Positions 23,501-35,500 of a DNA stretch of 64,000 bases are shown one piece after another (within the stretch, counting starts at the first letter, position 1; the number at the start of each line of letters is the position of its first letter). The notes under the pieces are model-generated. The model did not search any database. It saw only the letters and a program-made list of their open reading frames with translations, and was not told where the DNA came from. The stretch lies in assembly GCF_030867095.1 (NCBI RefSeq), contig NC_081824.1, positions 92,733,382-92,797,381 of the forward strand. Reading direction: 5' to 3'. Position numbers and translations under genes: made by a program. Origin of the DNA: Alligator mississippiensis. Its lineage: Eukaryota > Chordata > Crocodylia > Alligatoridae.

Positions 23501-26500
23501 CAAGCCGTTCAAGCTAACCATTAACCAACACTAGGACTTTATACTGCAAATTGTTCTAGAAAGACAAGAAGGGTTAATTAAACATGTCTTAAGAGGCACA
23601 GAATTATTTTTTTAATGAATAGTGGAAGGAATGTCAGACCTATTGAGACCTGATTCTCCTTTCCCAGAAAGCAAGGAACTCTCAGTGAAGGCCTTCCCCT
23701 GAGTTACCGTGTAACAAAAATTCCTCTTCATAATTGTACACGTTTTACATAGTTGATCATCCTCAGAATGTGCAATGTTCTTAAACGCAGTTTATTTTAG
23801 TGTTTTTGTATTGTGGTAGCTGTTTTGGCCTGAGGGTCTTTGTGGCTTCTGAACAAATGGAGTCAGGTGGGAAAACAATCTCTTCTGAAGCTAGTCTCGG
23901 GGACAGGTTGTGGAATATCCATCCCAGCCCCAGCACAGATGCTACTGTAGCAGGTTTGAGCTCTGTTACAGTAGAGATGACACTCCTAATTGTAGCTTCT
24001 CACTTCCTTAAATATTTAAGGATACATCACCATTTTCAAGGGGGAAGGAATGCTGTTGACCCCATAGCAGTGAAACTTTTAAATGTAGAACTCTATCAAG
24101 TTAATTTTGTATAAAGTGTCCTACTTTCTTCTGCAGTTGTTCCTCTCCTGTGTTGTTCATTCTTTTCAAGATATGGTTTAGCAGAAATAGTTCATTCAGG
24201 TGTCTGGGCTCTTCTATAAAGGGATTTTATTAACATTTGTAAAAATGTTATGCATTAAACCAAATCATATTTGTTCCATAATGTTTGGGAACATAAACAG
24301 TAAGTCTTCCCTTCCCAAAATCAGCTGTGTGGTGATGATGTTGGGTACTGTCATGCAGGGTTCATGAAAACTGATTGATGAATTTCACTGGTGACTAGCC
24401 CACAGAGCTGTTGCAGCACAGGCAACTTCACAACATTTTTACAAATTTGTTTGTTTGAAAACTCTTAAGAAATGTTCCATTTGTACGTACATTTCTGTTC
24501 TGTTCAGCTCAGTCTCTGCCCATCGAATCATCAGACTGTTGGGCCCTATTCCACCCATTGGCTGTCTAAGTGGGCTTTGAGGGTTTAAGTGTGATTCTAT
24601 TCCACCTTGTCAGAGACCCTGAAAATTCATTAATACATCTGTTTCTGGAGCACAGCATCATCTGACCCTTAAGACTCAATCATAAAAAAACAGTGAGAAG
24701 ATGGACCCATTCACCTTTTGAGATGAATATTTGTTTCAGAGGCTTTAGCATGGTGGATTGAATCAGACTTAGGTGTCTAAATCCATTTGTTTATCTAATA
24801 GGTGGAATGGAATCTGGCCCTTTGTTGACTTATTAGTGTGATGTTATAGTCGTGATGGCAAGAGGCAAGGATTTATTTGGGTGTTATTTTTATTGGACCA
24901 ACTGCATAGTTTGGATAGAGTTAGACAAGCTTTTGAATGCAAGACTGTATTGCATTCCTTCCGCCCACCCTCCCCTCCGCCCCCCTCCTTGCTCCCATGC
25001 TTCAAAAGTGCAAAAGCATGTAGCAATATGCTTTTCAGCTGCAGAGTCTAACAGGAGGTTTTCTGGTCACAGTTCCAGTATCTTGGTTTCAGAGGCTGAG
25101 AACCATACAGAGAATAATTCTCTGCAGCCCCAAAACTGGAGAGCAGGATTCCTTGCATGGCTCTCATGTTCCAGAGATTGCTGAGAACAGCCAAACACGC
25201 GCATGCTGCTCTGGGAGACCAGAGACCCTCCTCTTTCCTGCTCCTTCCTCACTGGAGCCAGGAGACTGGAGGCAGAGATGCATAGAGGGATTCCTACTCT
25301 CCAGCCTGGCTGCTGGAGAAAGATTCTTTGTATGCCTCTCAGACTCAGGAGATTGCCAAAGAAGGCCAAGCACACACAAGTGCTCACTGGCTATTAGTTC
25401 TGTTCTCCCTGTTCTTCCCCCACCCTCCCACTGTAAGAGAAGGAGGAAACTGGAGCACCACGATGCCAAAAGACAAAGCAACCCCCTTTTGCACTACATA
25501 GAGTTTTTTGGATTTGAGGCACCCTTCACTGGACTTGAGAGGCCCCCTTTGTAACTTTTGTGAACTGACTGGCACCTTTGCTTATTTGCTTATGTTGTCT
25601 CATAGATTCATAGATGTTAGGGCCGGAAGGGACCTCAATAGATCATCGAGTCCAACCCCCTGCATAGACAGGAAAGAGTGCTGGGTCTAGATGACCCCAG
25701 CTAGATGGTTATCTAACCTCCTCTTGAAGACCCCCAGGTAGGGGAGAGCACCACCTCCCTTGGGAGCCCGTTCCAGACCTTGGCCACTTGAACTGTGAAG
25801 AAGTTCTTCCTAATGTCCAATCTGAATCTGCTCTCTGCTAGCTTGTGGCCATTATTTCTTGTAACCCCCGGGGGCGCCTTGGTGAATAAATACTCACCAA
25901 TTCCCTTCTGTGCCCCTGTGATGAACTTATAGGCAGCCACAAGGTCGCCTCTCAACCTTCTCTTGTAGAGGCTGAAAAGGTCCAGTTTCTCTAGTCTCTC
26001 CTCATAGGGCTTGTTCTGCAGGCCCTTAACCATACGAGTGGCCCTTCTCTGGACCCTCTCCAGGTTATCCGCACCCCTCTTGAATTGCGGCGCCCAGAAT
26101 TGCACGCAGTACTCCAACTGCGGTCTGACCAGCGCCCGATAAAGGGGAAGTATCACCTCCTTGGACCTATTCGTCATGCATCTGCTGATGCACGATAAAG
26201 TGCCATTGGCTTTTCTGATGGCTTCGTCACACTGCCGACTCATGTTCATCTTAGAGTCCACTAGGACTCCAAGATCCCTTTCCACTTCTGTGCCACCCAG
26301 CAGGTCATTCGCTAGGCTGTAGGTGTGCTGGACATTTTTCCTCCCTAGGTGCAGCACTTTGCATTTCTCCTTGTTGAACTGCATTCTGTTGTTTTCTGCC
26401 CACTTGTCTAACCTGTCCAGGTCTGCTTGCAGCTGTCCCCTGCCCTCTGGCGTGTCCACTTCTCCCCATAGCTTTGTGTCATCTGCAAACTTGGACAGAG

Positions 26501-29500
26501 TACATTTCACTCCCTCGTCCAAGTCGCTGATGAAGACATTAAAGAGTTTCGGTCCAAGGACCGAGCCCTGCGGGACCCCACTGCCCACACCCTTCCAGGT
26601 CAAAGCTGACCCATCCACCACGACTCTCTGGGTGTGACACTCCAGCCAATTCACCACCCACCGGACTGTGTAGTCATCCAAGTCACAGCCTCTTAACTTG
26701 TTCACCAGTATGGGGTGGGATACCGTATCGAAGTCCTTCCTGAAGTCTAAGTATACGACGTCCACCCCTCCTCCTGTGTCCAGGCGTTTCGTAACCTGGT
26801 CATAAAAAGAGACTAGATTGGTCAGGCACGATCTGCCTGCCACGAACCCGTGCTGGTTTCCCCTCAGCATAATTTGTCCTGCCGGGCTCTCGCATATGTG
26901 AGCCTTGATGATTTTTTCAAAGACTTTGCCAAGGATGGAGGTGAGACTGACTGGCCTATAGTTGCCCGGGTCCTCCTTCCTCCCCTTCTTGAAAATGGGG
27001 ACCACATTGGCCCTTTTCCAGTCCTCCGGGACTTGGCTCGTGCGCCACGAGCGTTCAAATATTCCCGCCAGTGGCTCTGCTACGATGTCGGCCAGTGCCT
27101 TCAGCACCCTCGGATGGAGCTTATCCGGGCCTGCCGACTTAAATGCATCCAGTTCTTCCAAGTGACTCTGCACCATCTCAGGGTCTACGCATGGAAGTCT
27201 GGTGCCTTGCTGCTGCCTCTCTACAACCCCAGTGAGAGACTTGTCGTGCCCCTCACTTAGGAACACTGAGGCACCCTCACTTAGGAACACTGAGGTCTTC
27301 TCACCTGTCATACCCTTTAAAGGATCTGGTGGCACCCTAGTTCAGAGTCACTGCCATGGTGTATGTAGACGTGACTGGAAATTACGTATGTACAATTATG
27401 CTTTTATGTGTGTACAATTTCTTGATTTCCTACCTGGTATATTACTCTTGTTACATGGTGGAAAAGCTTTACTGATTCTAGTGAACTAACTTCCATGTGC
27501 TTTGCTCTGCTTCAAAAGGAAGTGCTTCAAAGATGTTCCTCATCCTTTGAGGATCATTTTTGAAGCACATTGGCCATTTTTTAAAGGATTTTCAGCTGAG
27601 AACATCTGTCAGTACACCTTTTGAAGTGCTTCAAAAGATGTCTATCCAGGCCCTATGTGGATACTGTTATACTGTGGATGTGCAGCTACCAAATTATTTT
27701 CAGTAGGTCATAAGACAGATATTCAATAGCACCATCTCAAATATGAGCCAGCTGCCTAAGCACTCTGTATCAATTATTTAATTTTTAAAAGTTATTTAGA
27801 CCATTGAATACCATTAATAGAGAACTGCACTATACAGGCAATTGAGATTTGTCATTAAAGTTTTAAATAGCCGTCATGGTATCTTTTTATGTTAAAAATA
27901 TACAGAATTTTAAATAAAGCTTAGAAGAACTTACTTGTGTTTATAAATGAATGATACATGTATACAGTTTTCAACTATTGCTTTTCTAAGAAATGTTTCG
28001 GAAGAATACTTTCACTTTTGCATTTACTTCCTTATAAACAGATTGGATTAAAGCATGACTTTTTATTGCCTGCTTTTCAAACAAATCATTACAACGTTCA
28101 CTATTCAGAAATGTTCCAGAAAAACCTCCCAGCAAAAATTTATAATATGGAATCCAGGGAATATTATGTTATGAACATTTGAAAATCTATAACTTAAAAG
28201 AAGAGTTTTGCTTTCTTAAATCAGCTTTGATCTTTAGTTCCATGTTGGCAGTTTTACAACTGGCAGAAGATGGAAGTATTTAGCAGCCAAAGGTAACACC
28301 CTGGCACAAGTGTAAACAAGTACTAAAAGCAGCTGCATAATTTTCTTGATTTCCTACCTGGTATATTACTCTTGTTATATGGTAGAAAAGCTTGTCTGAT
28401 TCTAGTGAACTAACTTCCATGTGTTTTGCTCTGCTTCTATAAATGAAGACTACTTTTTAACCAATTTACAAGTAATTAGTTCCCAATGTGAACCTGACTT
28501 TCTTTATGGCATAAAATGAAATTGAAATAAGTTTTTAATAAGTGGTTAGTACTACTGAGAGTGGCTCTTATTTCAAGCTCATTGTAAACATAAAAGATCT
28601 GATCCTGAGATGTCCCAAGAACCCACAATGCTCTTTCCAAACATCTTCAATGATTTTCAGAGATATGGAAGCTAGCCTTGAATCTGTAGAGCACAAATAA
28701 ATGCTAACACAACCTCAGAAATAGAAGGGGCTGCATTTAAGTGGCTTATCTATTCTAGTTTTCCCCCCATACAGGGTTCCACTGGGTTCTGTATATAATC
28801 AGCCTGTATAAGAGAATTGTAGAAGTACAAGGGAAGTGGTTTCTCGTGAAAATACTTTAGTGTGCATAGGATTCCCTCCTCTCTGCATCTATATGATTAT
28901 GACTTGGATGGTGCAGTTAAATCACAAATTAAGTCTGTAACTGAAATTAGGGCTGGAATGAAAGCTATCTGGCAGAAACTCAGTCTACCTAATATGGCTT
29001 TACAACTAGGTAAAGCTTTCAGGAGAACTGGTGGAGATGTTTTTTAGCTCAAAAGAAAGTTTACTTTAAGAGTGTTGACGAACAAGTAGAATAAAGGGAG
29101 ATGCAGTTGATAAAGTATATTTAGATTTTCAAAAAGCTTTTGCTAAGGTCCTTTACCACCGGCTCTGAAAGAAACTAAGCTGTCATGAGAACAAAGGGAA
29201 GGTCCTCTTATGAAACAAAAACTGGTTAAACACAAGAAATAGATAGTAGGACTAAATGTTTGCTTTTCACGGTGAAGGGCAGGCAAAGAATGGAGTCTCC
29301 CAGGAATCTGTGCTGTGTTTTACACTGTTTCATAACATATTCATAAACGATTTCGAAAAGGGTGTTAATAGAGAGCTGGCAGGTTGTAGCAGATACAAAA
29401 TTATGCCAGGTAGTCAAATCCAAAGCTGATGGCAAAGACTTAGAGAAAGATCTCACAGAACTGAACAGTTAGGCAAAGTAGCAGATGAAGCTCAACATTG

Positions 29501-32500
29501 ATAAGTGCAAAGTACATGGGGGAAGATAACCCTAACTATATATATATATATACACTGTGAGGAGATCCAAGTTAGCTATTGATATGTATCATTTTAGAAG
29601 AGTCTATATAAAACTAATGTTGATTTTTTTTTTTTTTTTTAAACGGGAAGAGAAACACATGGACCTACCGTGTCTTTCTTCCCTCTCATTTAAACTGGAA
29701 ATCTTGTCGGGAGATTGAGGGAGATCCATTTTACTCCATTTTAATACCATCTCGTATATAAATGAAGCGTGTCATTTGTGTTCCCCTCTATGTTGTCCCT
29801 CCTCCAAAACAACACTGTGATATCTGACCACATACAGCCCTAGAGATTCTCTTTTCTGAACCTGAAAATGAAACTCAGGTTTTTCATTTCACATTTTGTT
29901 AAATTAATTTATACTTGTTTTTGTTTGTGTGTTTTGATAACTTACACATTATGGAGGTATGCTGGAGAGGGATCTGGTATATGGTTAAATCATCCTTAGG
30001 ATTAGACTATCAGAAGTTATTGTTTTCACAGTAGTCATTATAATTTAAAATAACTGAAATAAGAGATTGCTTATTTAAAATGTGTAAGGCTAGTTCATGC
30101 TCAGCAGAGATGCCCTGATATCTGTATACTGTGAGAACTAGTAAACATCTGCTGAGAAACTGGCCAAGAAAGGTTCATTTTACAGCTTTCTAGTGTATAG
30201 GACGTACCTCAAACTTTTTGACCTCTGTGATCAACTTACCCCACGTTCCTATGTCATTTTGACTAAATAGTTAAATAGATGGTTTGGGTGTGTGCCTTGG
30301 AATATGCCTCAAGTAATTAGTCAAAAAAACCATGTTAAAATAATCAGTTATACTTGAGTCAGAGGAAAGGTATAAATTCTTACCTTGAACAAATCCTACA
30401 GACCTCTCATGCTACTTATGCATATGTTTAATTAATTTTTGCATTCCAGATGTCAGATCCTCAACTGGTACGAATCGACATAGCTCTGCTTAAATCAGTG
30501 GAATTATGCCCTACTGAAAATCTCGTTCTTTGTGCTTGGAATAAAAATGCAGCTCCCTAGAATCAATTTGTTCAGAATGGGGAAATCCTCTTCGATTAAG
30601 AGTTGGTTTACAGTGAAATGAAGTAAAAATTTCACATTATTTCAGTGCTTTGCAATGTGAAAATTGCTGCTTGAGGTCAATTTTTTACAGATACTTCACT
30701 GTAAGAAAGCTACAGTTCAACCAAACATGGTAGCTATGCAGTGTGATAGCTAAGAGGGCAGGTGCAACCCTTGGGTGCATGAGTAGGGAAATATTGAGCA
30801 AAAGTAGGGAGCTGTTATCTCTGCATAAAGTTTATTGAAACTGTTACAGGAATATAGTATTCATTTCTGGTGCCCTATATTTTACTGAAATAGGAGAGGA
30901 TTTTGAGAAAATGGAAAGGAGTGGGCAAACACCTACAAGAATTTTTTGAGTTCTGGAAAATAGAAAAGACAAAGGGAATGTAACATTTAACAGGTTACAG
31001 AAGGAAAGGTAAGAGCTGACATGCTCGTGAGCTACAAGTAATTACATTGTGGAAAGAGGCTTTCTCGTAGCAGAAGGTTCTTAATTCTAGTAGTCTAATT
31101 CGTGCTGACAAAGTTTAGCAGTGGGGAGGGGGACTTTTGAACGGAGCTAGCTCTGAGGGCAAACCGCTTCCAATTCAACTCCCTCCCTCCCACACCCACA
31201 GCTACCACTTGCCACTGCTGCATCTCCTCATCACTTGGGTGAAGCTTTCTGCCACTGAAACACTGCAGAATCCCAGGCCAGAACCCCAAAAAAGCCCAGA
31301 TAAATGGCCCTGCAAGCCAAATACAGCCCTAGGACCATAGGTTGCCCATCCCTGGTCTAATTCATAACAAAATTTAATACTAAGAAGTAAACCTAGACAA
31401 AGTCAGAATAGAAATAAGGTGCATATTTTTAACAGTAATGATAATTAACAATTGAAACAATCCACCTGTAGGTGGGATATATTATTTAATGCTTGAAGTT
31501 TTTAAATCAGGGTTAGCTGCTTTTCTAAAAGATATGGTCTGCCTGGACCAAAAGTAGTAGGCTTGATGCAGAAACCACTTGTGAAAATATACCATTTCAG
31601 GCAGTCATGCTTAAGTGGTCATAATGTTATTTCTGCCATTAAAATCTTAGAATCTGTTAATGTGTTTGACTTTGTTTTAACATTTAATCTTTAGGTAATA
31701 AGTTATTTCTGTTGGTAGCATTATTCCCTAACACAGCAGATTCTGTGCCCTAGCAAAATAAATACAGAAAAGCTCTTAATCGCACTCAATTTTCGTGCGT
31801 ACATGTTTTATAATAGCAGCAGGGTATTTATAATACTAATGCTTCTTTTAATGTGTTTTTATTTATCAGTGTGAATACTATCCTCATTGTTTAGAAAATG
31901 GACACAATTAGCCATTTGTTATAGTATGCATCAGCATTTTTTAAACTTTTTTTTTTCAGGTGGGTCATCTATGAGAATCCTGACTTTACAGGAGAGCAGT
32001 ATATACTTGATAAAGGACTGTATCCCAGCATTGAAGCCTGGGGGGGCAAGGACTGTAAAATATCTTCGGTTCAGCCTATAGTAGTGGTAAGGAGATTTAT
32101 TTGTATAATTTTCTCCCAAAACTTTATCTCCTTATCACACTGATTTACACAGGTTCTTCAAATAGTAAGCTCCTGTGTGCTCTTGTATTAATTTGGCATT
32201 CCTAATATCTTTTTTTTTGTTTGTTTTCCAAATGTTTTAGGATGCTGCCAGTAGCCAAATGGGAAAATTCAAGGTAAGAACCTCTTCTAAATTTATAAAA
32301 CAAATGCACAATGCATGTAACATGGGTAAATAGAAAAAATTATGCCAGATATATCAAAATATCATTTAGTCAGATAGCTGTAAGTTACTAAAAATGAGGC
32401 CTGAAGGAGGGTACTGAGTCCTGAAAGCTTGCCTTTGTTTGGACCAACCATGCAGTTGGTCCAATAAAAGATACCACCCACAAGAATTCTTGCTTCTTAC

Positions 32501-35500
32501 ATAAACATGTCCAGGCATTTTTAAACACCTAAAATGAGGCTAAAGAGAATTTAGGTGCTTAAATCTAAAGTTGCACTTCTGAAAATCATGCTTTGGCTAC
32601 TGCCTAACCTTGAAGTCACCTAACCTCTAATGGCACCTCAGTTTTTTTTACCCCAGAAATTCTTTAAAGTTCTCCAGGTGCTTCTGCATACAAACAGAAG
32701 TGCCTCATATTTGAGAGACCTGACTATTCTGGTGCCTATCTTGCATATAGGTAAGGTATGTCCAATCATTTATTTTCGGTGTGATGACAGAGTCTCAGAA
32801 GAAAGGGTAGAGGGGACCCTTATCCCAGTTTTGCCTCTAGTGTTGGTCAGGGCATTTTTCTGAGAGATGGGAGATGTCAGTTTTAGTACCTTTAGGCAGA
32901 GAAGGGAATTTAATTGACTTTTCCACATCATAGCTGAGTTCTTTGAAAAATACACCTGACCCTAGATTGCTGGTCTTTAAAAGAAGAGGCTAACTTTGAT
33001 TTGTTTTTTTAAAGAAGTAACTAGGTGTCTTCGCTCAGGACAAAGTTCAAGGCGGTCCCAAACTCTTCTTGTGAATTGTATAAGAGAGCCTATTGCCTAA
33101 TGCAGGGTGGGCTTTTTACTCCAGGGGCCAGACATCTGAAAGGCATTGCTGTGCATAATGCTGCAATTCTGAAGTCTATCCTTGGGTCTAACGTTTAGTT
33201 AATTCTATTCACGATACACAAACTACAAAAAATCAGGTTCATGCTGTCAGTTTAAAAAGTAGTAAAATCTTGCTGCTTAACATTAAAACAGTGAGATATG
33301 ACTAAATAGGCAGAGAGAGCTCATCTGTTCAGTGAGACATACTATTTTACATTGGCCTCTGTTTAAATTCCCAGTTAACATTAACAGAGGAATACGGGTG
33401 TCTGCCTCTCTCCCACCCCATCCCTTTAATTCAAGTATCTGAACTTTTTAGGGTTGTTCTGGGTGCATCTACACCTGCATATTAATGCATAGCAATACAT
33501 TCTGTTACATCTTGTGCTGGAGTTTATTACTCCTGTGCACCACGTTTACATATGTGCCCAAAACTGCAGCATGTTGAGCTGGGTCTGAACAGCATTGGCT
33601 GGCAGGAGGCCTGTGGGGGGATCAGCCTGCCAGCTTGGGGCTGCTCCGACCCAGTTCAGCATGCTGCAGAGGGACTGGCTGGGACATGAGGGTGCTTCCC
33701 CTTGCACTGAAACACCCTCGTGCCCTAGCCAGCCCCGTCAGCGTCTACACATGCATTGCAGCACATAAAAAAATTCCACAGTAGGATAGTACTTGTATTT
33801 ACAAGTACTAACCTGCTGCGGAGTTTATTAGTTTCCTGTGGTCTAATAGGACCACACATGTAGATGCTGAGATGTTTACTGCAGAGCCAATTGTCTAATT
33901 AGCTCTGCAGTAAATGTCACATGTAGATGAACCCTCTGTGTATAAAATTGTGGTGCATTGTGGGTTTTTTTCTTTTCTAACTTCAGTCTAAATGCAAGTA
34001 AATATGTTTTAAAAGGTTTTTATTTATTTTATTGGGGTGGGGGGTGTTTTGGGTTTTTTTAAGTCTTGGCTAGTTAAGTATAGTTTTTGGCAAAGGAAAA
34101 TTATTAAGGTTGTTTACTGCCCAAGAGAATATCAGCAGAAAGCTATGCAGTTAGAATTTAGGACCAGATCCAAAAAAAGGATTTGAGCACTAAAAAAATG
34201 GAACTATGCCTGTTGTCTACATCTGCATATTAAATGTATCTAAAATGTTAAACTAAAGAACAGATATTACACTTGTTCTAGGGACGGATTCTGTTATACA
34301 CGCTTAAATGAGTATATCCTTTAAGTGCGACTCAGGTTTGCATTCATTATTATGATGTGGATGACTTCTGTATGATTGGGTTTCATGGATAAACTACCCT
34401 TCTGTATTAATTAATAGGCTTACTATTTAACAAAATGACTGTGTGTGGCTTTCATCCTAGGGTGAAATTTTACAGAGTAGAAAAACATAAGTGTTGACAC
34501 AAACGAAGTGATAGCAGGGCAAGTACTGTATACCGTATCTAGAAATTTGTACCACACCCATCCTTGCAGAATCTCAGTATGTTAAAAATTATGCTTCCAT
34601 TTATATTCTCAGAATTCAAATACATTATTATTTGTGAGGAAAAGAAAATGTATTTCTTATATTAAGTAATTAAAGAACAGGAACAGAAGAGTTTTATGGA
34701 CCTTTCATTAATCATGCGATTATTCCTGCCTTTCAAGGAAAATTTAAAAATTTGCTGTGGTAGATATTTGTGTTTACCAGTAGTTGTTGAATTCTTTTGT
34801 ATGTTACTGAATGATTTACTGTCAAAAATAATAATCAAATTTATTGAATGGTCATTTTTAAATGTTACTTATGTTAATAAAGTATTCATGAAAGTATGTT
34901 GCAAAACTGAAGGATACTGGATTTTTAAATATAATTGACTATAGCTATCCATTGGAGGTAATGTGTGAGTTGCTATACTGCTGAGTGTATTATTAACATT
35001 ATAAAATGCTCTTTTTTAACTGTTTGTTGTTATAATATTAAAGGTCCAGTTATTTTCAGAACCAGAATTCAAGGGTAGTTGCCAAATTGTTGAGAGAAAC
35101 ACCAATCACACTGGCATTTCATTTGCTACAAAATCTTCAAAGGTTTTGGCTGGCAAGTAAGTACAGAATTATATGATTATTATAAAAAACACCAAAATGG
35201 CAAAAGATCATAATTAAAATAGTATAACAACTTTCAATAGTCAGAAATGGCTTCACAAACCCAGGTGGAGTTGAGTGGAAGAAAAACAGTAATGTTTCAT
35301 GATTCATTGTATCATCATTTAATCCATTCTCTATGAAGATGGCCATGTTTCTTGGCATGGTTTATAATTTAGTCTATTTACAACCTAAAAACAATTGAGA
35401 AGGTCTAGCAAAAATTTACTTATTAGTGGAATTGTTAATTATAATTTAATCATCACTTCTTGTAGCTGGATAGCATATGATAGAGAAGATTTTTCTGGAA

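Larger units (their letters stand above)
19065..31959 (+). other. 12.9-kb CRYBG1 intron, repeat-rich
   Basis: The longest intron here. It holds an old CR1 with two nested insertions (19198-22850), a younger CR1 with a long open RT frame (25600-27340), L3-like relics (28860-29600 and 30740-31610), a local 97-bp duplication (27417/28340) and several repeat fragments. Segments 22851-24500 and 27645-28339 show nothing I can name beyond AT-rich sequence. Confidence 0.75.
32274..35043 (+). other. CRYBG1 intron after microexon 11
   Basis: This 2.8-kb intron runs from gtaaga to atattaaag. It holds a repeat fragment (32400-32505), a possible hAT end (gcagggtgggct near 33103) and hairpin-capped MITE copy B (33461-33934). 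The remainder, including 33935-35043, is AT-rich and unremarkable. Confidence 0.7.
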
